This document shows, piece after piece, positions 21,559-29,224 of a DNA stretch of 64,000 bases. The DNA lies in assembly GCF_044628455.1 (NCBI RefSeq), contig NZ_JBIYZW010000001.1, forward strand, positions 2,480,001-2,544,000, in the 5' to 3' direction. Numbering within the stretch: the stretch's first letter is position 1; each line of letters begins with the position of its first letter. The translations under genes and the position numbers were made by a program. This DNA is from Solirubrum sp044628455 (GTDB taxonomy: Bacteria > Bacteroidota > Bacteroidia > Cytophagales > Hymenobacteraceae). The notes beneath the pieces were generated by a model, which was given only the letters and a program-made list of their open reading frames with translations, ran no database searches and had not been told where the DNA came from.

Positions 21559-22356
21559 ATGGCGCAGCACCAGGAGTATTTCGTGCACCCGCACTCAGTA
21601 GTGCGCACCATTTGGGGCAAGGCCGATACGGTGTTGTTCATTTTCGCGGGCGCCGCGGCCGAGTTTGCCCTCAACAAGGCCGTCGACTGGCTGTACTTCA
21701 CCGGCCGCCTGCCCGCCGACCCGCTGGGCCGCCTGTTTTCAACCGTGGAATACGCCCGGCAGATTGTGTTTGCCAAGCAGGCGGCGGCCGAGCGAGCCAT
21801 CGACAGCATCACGGCCATTCACGCGGCCGTGGAAGCCAAGCGCGGCCTGGCCATTCCCAACTGGGCCTACCGCGACGTGCTGTTCATGCTTATCGACTAC
21901 TCCATCCGCGCCTTTGAGACGCTGGAGCGGCCGCTGAATGAGGCCGAGCAGGCGGAGGTATTCGAGGTATTCACGCAGGTAGGCCAGCGCATGGGCATTC
22001 CGGGCCTGCCGGTTTCGCTCGCGGCATGGCGGCAGGCGCGCCGGCAGCACCTGGCCGAACACCTCGAACACAGCCGCTTCACCGCCGACCTCTATCGCCA
22101 GTACGCTCGCCACCTGGGCCCCGTTCGCTACCCGCTGCTGCTGCAGGCCCAGCGCGTAGTGGTGCCGGCGCCGGTAAGTCAGCTGCTGGGATTTGGGCGC
22201 ATTCCCTGGCTGCGGCCCGCGCTGCTGCTGTACCGCTACACCCAGCACCTGCCGTTTAGCAAATGGGCGCGGGCGAGCCTGCTGCCCGACGACTACAAGG
22301 AGAAGATTCTCCGGCTGGACGTGGCGCCCGATTCCGAGCTGCGCGCCGCCGGCTGA
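21559..22356 (+). CDS. Oxygenase MpaB family protein (DUF2236)
   Basis: About 265 residues. The order of VVRTIWGKADTVLFIFAGAAAEF, VEYARQIVFA, a long helical middle and LDVAPDSELRAAG at the end fits the DUF2236/MpaB-Lcp fold. This fold holds haem in latex-clearing rubber oxygenases and in the fungal MpaB oxygenase. Substrates of most bacterial members are unknown. I use the ATG at 21559; an in-frame TTG at 21514 is possible, since the promoter -7 box ends at 21491. Confidence 0.65.
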   Translation: MAQHQEYFVHPHSVVRTIWGKADTVLFIFAGAAAEFALNKAVDWLYFTGRLPADPLGRLFSTVEYARQIVFAKQAAAERAIDSITAIHAAVEAKRGLAIPNWAYRDVLFMLIDYSIRAFETLERPLNEAEQAEVFEVFTQVGQRMGIPGLPVSLAAWRQARRQHLAEHLEHSRFTADLYRQYARHLGPVRYPLLLQAQRVVVPAPVSQLLGFGRIPWLRPALLLYRYTQHLPFSKWARASLLPDDYKEKILRLDVAPDSELRAAG

Positions 22357-22416
22357 TCAGTAAGTTCGTCGCCCCCAGGAACTTGCCTGTCATCCTGAAG
22401 CAGGTGTCAGTCGGGG

Positions 22417-22510
22417 CTACCGCAGCATCTCGTGCGGCACGGTTTGTATAGAAAACACATGGCTGTCGGCTTCCTGCACCACAGGGAGTTGGGCAAGTCC
22501 GGCAGGGCGT
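22417..22510 (-). pseudogene. Relic of the 3' end of argF
   Basis: On the minus strand the last codons match the C-terminus of the intact argF at 24436-25380: the relic reads VVQEADSHVFSIQTV then PHEMLR and a TAG, against VVQEAGNRVFSMQTV and LHEMLR in the intact gene (five changes in 21 residues, stop codon kept). One base is then missing (CCACAG where the intact gene has CCACCAG), which breaks the frame, and similarity fades by about 22510. There is no start or upstream part. It is a decayed fragment, not a gene. Confidence 0.8.
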
Positions 22511-22550
22511 GGCTCCCTTCCTGGTGGTATTTCGAGGGTAATTTAAGCCT

Positions 22551-24221
22551 CTACTCCAGCAAAAGCCGGCCCTGCCGACGGCCCATCTTATCCTGTAGCC
22601 GCAGTTGATAGAGTCCGGAAGTCAGCGTAGCAGGCAGCAACACCTGCGCTGCTCCAACTGGCACGAACGTCGTAAATACCTGGCGGCCTTGAGCGTCATA
22701 AAGGGTCAGTGCGGCGGAGCCGGAAACCGGCAGGTTCAGCATTTGGCCAGCACGGGCGGGTTGGGGCCAAGCCATTACCTCACTTGCATGCGCATTGGCC
22801 CGGGCGGCCAGCACCTGGTTGCTTAGCTTGGCCACATAAGCCCCGTACGGGGAGGTCTGTGTTAAAGTCGTCGAGCCAAACGTGGCGGTGGTAACGAAAT
22901 TACCAGTGACATAGGCGCTGCCAGTCGCGTCTTGGGCAAGGCCAACGTCCTGGGTGCCGTTCTGGCCACCCCCGAACACGGCCCACTGCCAGCTACCTGC
23001 TGGATTGAGTCTTGCCACATAAGTATCGCCATTGCCGCTGATGGGGGCCGCGCCAAGGGTCATTGAGGCCGAGTTGCCATTGCCAGCTACATATACCTGC
23101 CCGGTTGCGTCGAGCACCACGTTGCGGCCGGACGAACTGCCTCCGCCTGCGTTGGCTACCCATTGACACTGCCCACTGTCATCAAACTTAGCCACGAACA
23201 GGAAGTTATTGGCCCCGGTACCCTGTCCTACACTGTGGCTGCCGAAGGTGGCTACATTACGAAAGCTACCGGTCACGTAGGTGTTGCCACTGCCGTCTAA
23301 CGCCAGACCTTGGCCGAAGTCGTCGCTGGTGCCGCCGCCTCGTACGGCCCACAGCCACTGCCCTGTGGGGGAGAGCTTAGCTACGTACACATCGCTCTCA
23401 CCAGCGGAGGTGAGCGTATAGGAACCGAAAGTACCCGTTCCACTGAACCTGCCGGTCACATAGGCGTTGCCGTTGGCGTCACAGGCTACGGCGGTGCCGG
23501 CATCAATGCCACTACCGCCGGCGGCCACGGCCCATTGGAAGGCCCCGGAATTGCCATCGAGGCGGGTTATGTAGCCGTCGCCCCCGCCCATTGAGGGAAA
23601 TGAGATAGTGCCAAAATACGCAGTCGTCTGCGTATTGGAGGTTGGGAGATAACCGGTAATCAGTACGTCGCCATTTGGTGCGGCTGTTACGCCCATTTTA
23701 GGGTTGGGCCAGAAGCCGTAGTTAAACCGCGTAGCCCAGCGCCAGGTGCCGTCCGCGGAGTTGAGTTTGCCGACGGCAAAGGCTCCAAACAACGGATGAA
23801 TGGAGGCCGTGAGCGTGGTGCTGCCGAACGTTACCTGGTCCATAAAGAACATTCCCACCACCGGATTACCGCTTGCGTCGACCCCTAGCCCGCCGGGATA
23901 ATCTCGGCTCATACCGCCGGTGCGGGTAGCCCACAGAAAGTTGCCTGTCGCATCCATCTTGGCAACAAATACATCCGGGTAAAACAGACTACTTGTGAGC
24001 GTGGTATTACCGGCCACCACCGTTCCGGTGAAGCTGCCCAGTATATATATATTCCCCTGCCTATCGGGCACAACATTACTTATAGAAGCATTGGGAAAGT
24101 CGAGGGCCCAGGCCCAGGCAGGTGCCTGGGCTTGGACAGCAGTCGGCAATAGTCCGGCAACTAAGAGTATTGCCCAGGTCAGTAAAGACCTCAATGCGGA
24201 GTTAACAACCAACATGCTCAT
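22551..24221 (-). CDS. Secreted SBBP-repeat protein with type IX secretion sorting domain
   Basis: A 556-residue exported protein with a signal peptide ending TAVQAQA. It has seven or more tandem repeats of about 50 residues with the cores GNTYVTGSF, GNAYVTGRF, GQVYVAG and GSAYVTGNF, each followed by ATFG/TFGS strands. This is the SBBP (beta-propeller) repeat pattern. The C-terminal ~80 residues (AWPQPARAGQMLNLPV to SGLYQLRL) form a type IX secretion sorting domain. The role is unknown, and such proteins are usually surface or extracellular. It sits between the argF 3' relic and the intact argF. The start at 24221 gives the best signal peptide. Confidence 0.8.
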   Translation of the reverse strand: MSMLVVNSALRSLLTWAILLVAGLLPTAVQAQAPAWAWALDFPNASISNVVPDRQGNIYILGSFTGTVVAGNTTLTSSLFYPDVFVAKMDATGNFLWATRTGGMSRDYPGGLGVDASGNPVVGMFFMDQVTFGSTTLTASIHPLFGAFAVGKLNSADGTWRWATRFNYGFWPNPKMGVTAAPNGDVLITGYLPTSNTQTTAYFGTISFPSMGGGDGYITRLDGNSGAFQWAVAAGGSGIDAGTAVACDANGNAYVTGRFSGTGTFGSYTLTSAGESDVYVAKLSPTGQWLWAVRGGGTSDDFGQGLALDGSGNTYVTGSFRNVATFGSHSVGQGTGANNFLFVAKFDDSGQCQWVANAGGGSSSGRNVVLDATGQVYVAGNGNSASMTLGAAPISGNGDTYVARLNPAGSWQWAVFGGGQNGTQDVGLAQDATGSAYVTGNFVTTATFGSTTLTQTSPYGAYVAKLSNQVLAARANAHASEVMAWPQPARAGQMLNLPVSGSAALTLYDAQGRQVFTTFVPVGAAQVLLPATLTSGLYQLRLQDKMGRRQGRLLLE

Positions 24222-24435
24222 GGGAAAAAGGAATGCCTGCACAAGGTAGCCGCTGTTTCGTGTACTCCTAATCAATGTATAAATCCTTTTTTAACTCCCC
24301 CAGGGGCACCAATCCTCCCGGCTCCTCACTACTAGCGCGGTCTGCCTTGTAGTGTCTAAATGGAGTTGAAACCAGGTGAGGCCGCCGTGATTTATGCCGA
24401 CAGCATATCCCTGGCTACCAGTGTCGCTGCTTGGG

Positions 24436-25380
24436 CTACCGCAGCATCTCGTGCAGCACGGTTTGCATGGAGAACACGCGATTGCCGGCTTCCTGCACCA
24501 CCAGGGAGTTGGGCGAGTCGAGCACCGCGTCGGCGACTTCCACGTTGCGGCGCACGGGCAGGCAGTGGATGAACTTGGCGTCGTTGGTGAGGGCCATGTG
24601 GCGGGCGTCGACCATCCAGCTCGGGTCCTGGGTGATGACCTGCCCGTAGTTCTGGTAGCTGCTCCAATTCTTGGCGTACACGTAGTCGGCGCCTTCCAGG
24701 GCCTTCTGCTGGTCGTATTCGATGCGGGCACCCTTGGTGAACTGTGGGGCCAGCTCGTAGCCCTCGGGGTGGGTGATGACAAAGTCCACCCAGTCGACTT
24801 CGGAGAACCAGTCGGCGAAGGAATTGGGCACGCACTGGGGCAGGGCGCGCACGTGCGGGGCCCAGGTCAGGACCACTTTCACGCGCTCGGTTTTCTTGGT
24901 CTCGGCCACGGTGATGAGGTCGGCGAAGCTTTGCAGCGGGTGCAGAGTGGCGCTTTCCAGGCTGATGACGGGCACGGTGGCGTGCTGCAGAATCTTGTTG
25001 AACACTACCTCGTGGTAATCCTCGTCGCGGTCCTTGAGGCCGGGGAAGGTGCGCACGCCCAGCACGTCGCAGTACTGACTCATCACGGCAATGGCTTCCT
25101 TGATGTGCTCCTGCGTGCCACCGTTCATCACCGCACCGTCGGCCATTTCCAGGGTCCAGGAGTCGGCGCCGGCATTGAGCACCCAGGCTTGCGCGCCCAG
25201 GTTGTAGGCTGCTTTAATGGAGCTGAGGCGGGTGCGCAGGCTGGGGTTGAAGAAAATCAGCCCGACGGTCTTGTTGCGGCCCAGGTGCTGGTAGCCGAAG
25301 GGGTTCTGCTTAATCTCCAGTGCCTGACGGAGCAGGGCTTTGTAATCCGGTACGTCGGCAAACGAGGTGAATTTTTTCAT
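24436..25380 (-). CDS. argF': N-acyl-L-ornithine carbamoyltransferase (acetyl- or succinyl-ornithine)
   Basis: A 314-residue transcarbamylase of the AOTCase/SOTCase branch, not classical OTCase. Carbamoyl-phosphate binding is seen in FFNPSLRTR (residues 43-51) and HPLQSFADL. The branch markers TWAPHVRALPQ, ITHPEGYEL, YAKNWSSYQNYG and HCLPVRRN are present, and it resembles Bacteroides fragilis SOTCase throughout. It makes N-acyl-citrulline from N-acyl-ornithine and carbamoyl phosphate. At the residue that sets acetyl versus succinyl preference in characterised enzymes (Glu in Xanthomonas, Pro in Bacteroides) this protein has Gln90, so the acyl group is unclear. It lies between two argF fragments and away from carB, separated by a regulator cassette. 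Confidence 0.92.
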   Translation of the reverse strand: MKKFTSFADVPDYKALLRQALEIKQNPFGYQHLGRNKTVGLIFFNPSLRTRLSSIKAAYNLGAQAWVLNAGADSWTLEMADGAVMNGGTQEHIKEAIAVMSQYCDVLGVRTFPGLKDRDEDYHEVVFNKILQHATVPVISLESATLHPLQSFADLITVAETKKTERVKVVLTWAPHVRALPQCVPNSFADWFSEVDWVDFVITHPEGYELAPQFTKGARIEYDQQKALEGADYVYAKNWSSYQNYGQVITQDPSWMVDARHMALTNDAKFIHCLPVRRNVEVADAVLDSPNSLVVQEAGNRVFSMQTVLHEMLR

Positions 25381-25387
25381 GGGGTGG

Positions 25388-25407
25388 GTTCTACGGGATT
25401 ATAGAAC
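25388..25407. promoter_or_regulatory. Inverted repeat in the argF leader
   Basis: GTTCTA-N8-TAGAAC, a perfect 6-bp dyad, lies 8 to 27 bp upstream of the argF start codon. It could be a small operator or an RNA hairpin next to the ribosome-binding region. It is absent upstream of the 5' argF fragment at 28017-28166, where the sequence differs beyond 4 bp from the ATG. A weak -7-like TACTTTCG on the minus strand at 25522-25529 is the only promoter candidate seen in 25408-25668. Confidence 0.35.
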
Positions 25408-25668
25408 GTCAGACCTATCTCCACTGCAAACAGGGGAGTCTGCCCGTTCAGCGTGCTGCCCAATAGCTTGCTCCATCGGGCAAGCGGACAATGAGTGGGG
25501 AGGCGAAACGCTTCGCGTGTGCGAAAGTAAGCCCTCTGCGGGTTTCCGGAGGAAAACGCGCCAGCCAACCGACCCCTCAACCTGCTACGTTCGCAGCCCG
25601 CATATGTCCTGCCCAATTGCCTTCCCACCCCCTACTTTCCACAGCGTTAACAGCAGGCTGCTTGCCCG

Positions 25669-26289
25669 CTATTGATTTTCCCGCAGCCCTGAATAAGCGG
25701 GCACGTTGAACTGGGCCAATGCCTGGGTCGCCGACACAACCGTCGCAAATTCGCCGTGGAGGCTGGCCAGTGCCGTCTGGTGCAAGAGCTCAGCGCCGAA
25801 TTGCTCCCCGTTGATGCCTGCCTTGTTAAAGGTGGCGCAGGCATCCGCCACCAGCCAAGTATCGAAACCCAAGTTGCCGGCCATGCGCACCGTGGTGGAA
25901 ACACAGTGGTCGGTGGTCAGCCCGGCGATGAACAGCGTCGTCACCCCCAGCGTGGCCAGCTGCTCGTGCAAGTCGGTGCCAATAAACGCGCTGTTGACCT
26001 GTTTGGGAATAACTTTTTCACCTCTTTGCGGCAGCACCTCGGGCTTGAAGGCGTGCCCCGGCTGGCCCGGTGCCAAGCGCGAGACGGGATTTGTGGAGCA
26101 GTGCTGCACGTGGAAAACGGGTGCCTGGTGCTGACGCCAGTAGGCCAGCAGGCGGGCGGCGTTGGCTTCGGCGGCGGGGTTATTTCGTTCCCCGCCCCAA
26201 TAAGCGAGGTCATCAAAACCCCGTTGAAAATCAATCAGCACCAAAGCCGTGGTCGAGGGCAGCAGTGGGTGGGAGGGCGCAGTAGACAT
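25669..26289 (-). CDS. Cysteine hydrolase, isochorismatase family
   Basis: A 206-residue protein with the complete isochorismatase-like catalytic triad: Asp20 in ALVLIDFQRGF, Lys96 in VIPKQVNSAF and Cys129 in LTTDHCVSTT. The family includes nicotinamidases and various amide or ester hydrolases. The active-site Cys makes an amidohydrolase more likely than a true isochorismatase. It is divergent from a MocR-type regulator 271 bp away, which probably controls it, so the substrate may be an amine- or amide-containing metabolite sensed through PLP. The start at 26289 gives a normal N-terminus. Confidence 0.87.
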   Translation of the reverse strand: MSTAPSHPLLPSTTALVLIDFQRGFDDLAYWGGERNNPAAEANAARLLAYWRQHQAPVFHVQHCSTNPVSRLAPGQPGHAFKPEVLPQRGEKVIPKQVNSAFIGTDLHEQLATLGVTTLFIAGLTTDHCVSTTVRMAGNLGFDTWLVADACATFNKAGINGEQFGAELLHQTALASLHGEFATVVSATQALAQFNVPAYSGLRENQ

Positions 26290-26471
26290 AGCGTAAGCGC
26301 AGCGGGTAAAAAAGGTGAAGAAGCTACCCCGTTCGGCACCCGCGGCGTCGGCACTAGCTCGGCAACGGCTTACTTTGTCGAGCCGAACAACCACTGGGCA
26401 GTGAGCCCGCTAGCACAGCTTTAACGGAGCAGGTTACTCCGCCCGCTGACGCTGCTTCGCCGGGGAATGCC

Positions 26472-26479
26472 CAAAACTA
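26472..26479 (-). promoter_or_regulatory. Possible -7 box for the cysteine hydrolase gene
   Basis: The minus strand reads TAGTTTTG (TAnnTTTG). It is adjacent to the 32-bp dyad at 26485-26516, so a protein bound at the dyad would cover the promoter. Confidence 0.45.
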
Positions 26480-26484
26480 TTGGC

Positions 26485-26516
26485 CTACCCGCCGGACCCG
26501 CTGGTCCGGTTGGTAG
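26485..26516. promoter_or_regulatory. 32-bp dyad, probable MocR operator
   Basis: CTACCCGCCGGACC, spacer CGCT, GGTCCGGTTGGTAG: two 14-bp arms that match in 12 of 14 positions. It lies between the divergent cysteine hydrolase and MocR genes, 45 bp before the MocR start. Its position and symmetry fit autoregulation by the adjacent regulator, but no binding data exist here. Confidence 0.55.
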
Positions 26517-26560
26517 ATTCTGACTAGTCCAGCTGCTGGCCGCATTAGGTTCCTCGTCTT

Positions 26561-28024
26561 ATGCTTCCCTACCAAACGCTTATCTCGTTAACGCGCGCCT
26601 CGCCCGTCGCGCTGAGCCAGCAGATCATGGCGGCGTTCGTGCACCTCATCCAGCAGGGCCAGCTGCCTGCCAATGCTCAATTACCCGGTACCCGGACACT
26701 GGCGGCGCTGCTGGGCGTGCACCGCCAAACGGTGGTGGCTGCCTTCGAAGAACTGGCCCTGCAAGGTTGGATTGAACAAGTGCCCGCCCGGGGGGCCTTC
26801 GTCAGCGCCCGCATTCCCGAACTCCAGCCGCAGACCTTGCCCGCCGCCCCGGCCGGCGCAGCCCGGGCGGGGTTTGACTTCGCCCGGCTTCAACCGGTGG
26901 CGCCCCCGCGTGCCCTGGCTCCGTTGGTGTTGGACAGCGGCTCTCCGGACCCGCGTCTGGCGCCGCTGACGGCGCTGGCCCGCAAATACCGGGCAACGTG
27001 CCGGCGCGCTTCCAACCGGCATTTGTTTGGCTACACCCCGCCCAACGGCAACCCGGCCCTGCGTCAGCAACTAGCGCGTTACCTGCACGAAAGCCGGGGC
27101 ATCAGCGCCCACCCCGAACAGCTGTTCGTCACCCGCGGCAGCATTATGGCCATGTATCTGGCCGCCCGGCTGCTGCTGCAACCGGGCAACGTAGCCCTAG
27201 TGGGCACCCGCAGCTACCCCGAGGCCGACCAGTTGTTTGCGCACCTCGGGGCCGACGTGCAGCGGGTACCGGTCGATGAGCAGGGCTTGTGCGTGGACGA
27301 TATCGAAGCCGTTTGCCGCCGCCAGCCGGTGCGCTTGGTGTACGTCACCCCGCACCACCACTACCCCACCACGGTCACGCTCGCGGCCGAGCGCCGCGTG
27401 CGGTTACTGCAGCTGGCCGAACAGTACCATTTCGTGGTGCTCGAAGACGACTACGACTTTGATTTTCACTACGCCAACCGCCCCATTCTGCCCCTGGCCA
27501 GCGCCGACCGCAGCGGCCGGGTGCTCTACGTCGGCTCGCTCAGCAAGGCGCTCAGCCCAGCGTTTCGGGTCGGCTACCTCGTGGGCCCGCCCGAGTTTGT
27601 CGCCCAGCTGGGGCACTTGCGCTTCCTGATCGACCACCAGGGCGACAACATCCTGGAGCAGTGCCTGGCCGAACTGTTTGCGGAAGGCGACATGCGCGCG
27701 CATTTTAAGCGCGCCCGCCAGGCCTACCAACAACGCCGAGACGTGTTTTGCCAGCTGCTGCGCACCCACCTGGCCGAGTGGTTTACCTTTCAGGAACCCG
27801 CTGGTGGCCTGGCCGTCTGGGGCCGCTTCGCCCCGGCAGTAGACTTACCCCGTTTATCAGCGGCCTGCCACCGGGCGGGCTTGGGCATTAGCGATGGGCG
27901 CCGCTACCAAATGCCAACCGAAACGCGCCGTTCGCATCTACGCCTGGGATTTGCCGCACTGGCCCCACACGAACTCACCCAAAGCGTGGAAATATTGCAC
28001 CAGAACCTGCGCGCTTTTACTTGA
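26561..28024 (+). CDS. MocR/GntR family PLP-dependent transcriptional regulator
   Basis: A 487-residue fusion of an N-terminal GntR-type winged helix (about 15-85; LSQQIMAAFVHLIQQGQLP and LGVHRQTVVAAFEEL) to a class I aminotransferase-like domain (about 115-485). The PLP lysine is Lys329 in GSLSKALSPAFR, and EDDYDFDFHY supplies the pyridine-nitrogen Asp region. MocR proteins sense PLP-amine adducts; known members act in B6, GABA, taurine and D-Ala metabolism. Its 3' end overlaps an argF 5' fragment on the other strand. Confidence 0.9.
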   Translation: MLPYQTLISLTRASPVALSQQIMAAFVHLIQQGQLPANAQLPGTRTLAALLGVHRQTVVAAFEELALQGWIEQVPARGAFVSARIPELQPQTLPAAPAGAARAGFDFARLQPVAPPRALAPLVLDSGSPDPRLAPLTALARKYRATCRRASNRHLFGYTPPNGNPALRQQLARYLHESRGISAHPEQLFVTRGSIMAMYLAARLLLQPGNVALVGTRSYPEADQLFAHLGADVQRVPVDEQGLCVDDIEAVCRRQPVRLVYVTPHHHYPTTVTLAAERRVRLLQLAEQYHFVVLEDDYDFDFHYANRPILPLASADRSGRVLYVGSLSKALSPAFRVGYLVGPPEFVAQLGHLRFLIDHQGDNILEQCLAELFAEGDMRAHFKRARQAYQQRRDVFCQLLRTHLAEWFTFQEPAGGLAVWGRFAPAVDLPRLSAACHRAGLGISDGRRYQMPTETRRSHLRLGFAALAPHELTQSVEILHQNLRAFT

Positions 28025-28170
28025 GTGGGCCTTGGCAAAAAATCAGCCCGGCGGTCTTGTTGCGGCCCAGGTGCTGGTAGCCGAAGGGGTTCTGCTTAAT
28101 CTCCAGCGCCTGTTGCAGCAGGGCTTTGTAATCCGGTACGTCGGCGAACGAGGTGAATTTTTTCATGGGG
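28017..28170 (-). pseudogene. 5' fragment of argF, truncated after 43 codons
   Basis: Bases 28039-28170 align without gaps to 25253-25384 of the intact argF, with six mismatches in 132. On the minus strand it encodes MKKFTSFADVPDYKALLQQA and on to KTAGLIF, then runs into the MocR 3' end as CQGPLK and stops (TAA, 28017-28019): 49 codons in all. It lies downstream of carB in the same orientation, where an operonic argF would be expected. Upstream of the ATG only 4 bp are shared with the intact copy. The low divergence suggests a recent event. Confidence 0.88.
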
Positions 28171-28177
28171 GTGTAGC

Positions 28178-28200
28178 GCGAAGTTTCGCTTCGCGTTCCG
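28178..28200. repeat. Short palindrome GCGAAG-TTTC-GCTTCGC
   Basis: A hairpin-forming sequence (CGCGAAGTTTCGCTTCGCG) just upstream of the argF 5' fragment. A related GCGAAACGCTTCGCG occurs upstream of the intact argF at about 25504-25518. No T-run follows. Its role is unknown. Confidence 0.35.
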
Positions 28201-28219
28201 TTACAAAAGTTGGAAAAGG

Positions 28220-28585
28220 CTACTTTGAAGGACGTTGTAGGCGAAGAGTATAGTAACGTCTGTAGAAGTCGTAGTCCTTGATAGAATCTTCCTTTGAATA
28301 GAGCTTAAGCGTATCGCCTGTCATTCTGAAAAACTCTTTATGAAAGAACCCTTTCTTTTTTCGTCGTGAATTCAACACCAAGTAATTACCTCTTCGCTGC
28401 CAAGTTCCCTTATCCTTCGACACTCCCTTGCTGTGATGATACCAGGAAGAGTAGGCAAAGGTCGAATCAGGGTTAAGTATGAGTGTGATTCCGGAATAGC
28501 CCCAGCGGCCCCCTTTATAAACCTGAACAGTTGGTTCAGTCAGCAGAATTATTGTAGTTAATAAGGGCCAAATGAGCAGTTTCAT
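28220..28585 (-). CDS. Small exported hypothetical protein
   Basis: A 121-residue protein with an N-terminal hydrophobic signal (MKLLIWPLLTTIILL) and a basic mature part with LILNPDSTFAYSSWYHHSKG and TWQRRGNYLVLN. This resembles small lipocalin-like or META-like beta proteins found singly in Bacteroidota, though I cannot name a family. Its base composition is visibly richer in A/T than the arg genes. It lies downstream of carB in the same orientation and is one of several such genes scattered through the arg/car region. I chose the ATG at 28583-28585 for the signal peptide; an earlier in-frame ATG at 28630 exists. Confidence 0.5.
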   Translation of the reverse strand: MKLLIWPLLTTIILLTEPTVQVYKGGRWGYSGITLILNPDSTFAYSSWYHHSKGVSKDKGTWQRRGNYLVLNSRRKKKGFFHKEFFRMTGDTLKLYSKEDSIKDYDFYRRYYTLRLQRPSK

Positions 28586-28626
28586 ACAAATATTGGTCAG
28601 ACTGTGTAAAGGCCAAAGCAAGGCCT

Positions 28627-28651
28627 TCATGCTGAGTTTGCTGGAGCATCA
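28627..28651 (-). repeat. Possible degenerate copy of the ~41-bp dispersed repeat
   Basis: TCATGCTGAG followed 9 bp later by AGCATC matches the spacing of the same words in the clear copy at 32796-32837, with one base fewer. It is on the opposite side of the 28698-29072 gene from the copy at 29093-29133 and in inverse orientation. The match is short, so chance cannot be excluded. Confidence 0.3.
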
Positions 28652-28697
28652 TTGCTGACCGATTAGTCGATCGGAAGTGCAAGGGTTTTGGGAGTTA

Positions 28698-29072
28698 TTA
28701 GACCTGTTTACTCTGAAAAGGGTACTGGTCGTCCAGATTATCAATCACGAAACAGACTGCCGCTTCTGGCGTCTCGAAAAACCATTTACCAGTGTTGTCA
28801 TAGGTGGAAATGACGTAGCGGCTGTCGTAAAAGTATAAACACAAGAAATCGTCGGCTTTTCCGTGTTCATATGCATCATAACGCTCTAAACACAGTCGGC
28901 CCAGACTAATGCAAGGCAAAAGCTGCCGCAGGCTTTCCGATGCGCGGCAGAGTTCCAGCATTTCAATAGTCTTATCAGTATGAAAATGCGGAGGGAACTC
29001 AGTTAAGCGTTTCCGAATACGCTCCCACTTGTCGTGCTTTCCTAGCGGCTTATTTGAGTGCCTGTTGTCCAT
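28698..29072 (-). CDS. Hypothetical protein, weakly DUF6193-like
   Basis: A 124-residue, A/T-richer gene. The segment SLRQLLPCISLGRLCLERYD, a central aromatic beta stretch (FLCLYFYDSRYVIST) and EAAVCFVIDNLDDQYP near the end follow the order I associate with DUF6193-type proteins, but this is a recollection of pattern only. It has no signal peptide and looks cytosolic. It lies between possible inverted copies of a dispersed repeat (28627-28651 and 29093-29133). Function unknown; an immunity-like role is speculation. Confidence 0.5.
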   Translation of the reverse strand: MDNRHSNKPLGKHDKWERIRKRLTEFPPHFHTDKTIEMLELCRASESLRQLLPCISLGRLCLERYDAYEHGKADDFLCLYFYDSRYVISTYDNTGKWFFETPEAAVCFVIDNLDDQYPFQSKQV

Positions 29073-29092
29073 ACCTCAAGAGTAAGCATATT

Positions 29093-29133
29093 CAACGAAG
29101 CGGTAGAGATGCTTCGACAAGCTCAGCATGACG
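29093..29133 (+). repeat. Dispersed repeat, copy 1 (about 41 bp)
   Basis: Begins CAACGAAGCGGTAGAGATGC and ends AAGCTCAGCATGACG. The same unit occurs at 32796-32837 (inverted), 33288-33328 and, more diverged, at 29176-29208. The core GATGCTTCGAC...CAGCATGACG is partly palindromic, as in REP-type elements. Confidence 0.75.
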
Positions 29134-29175
29134 TTCTGGTTTCATTGCTACAGCATTGATGCCGGGCGACAAAGC

Positions 29176-29208
29176 ACGCGAGATGCTTCGGCTGCGCTCA
29201 GCAGGACG
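29176..29208 (+). repeat. Dispersed repeat, copy 2 (shortened)
   Basis: ACGCGAGATGCTTCGGCTGC followed by GCTCAGCAGGACG shares the core of copy 1, 83 bp away in the same orientation. It lacks the CAACGAAGCGG part. Confidence 0.6.
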
Positions 29209-29224
29209 TTCTTCATCCCATCGG

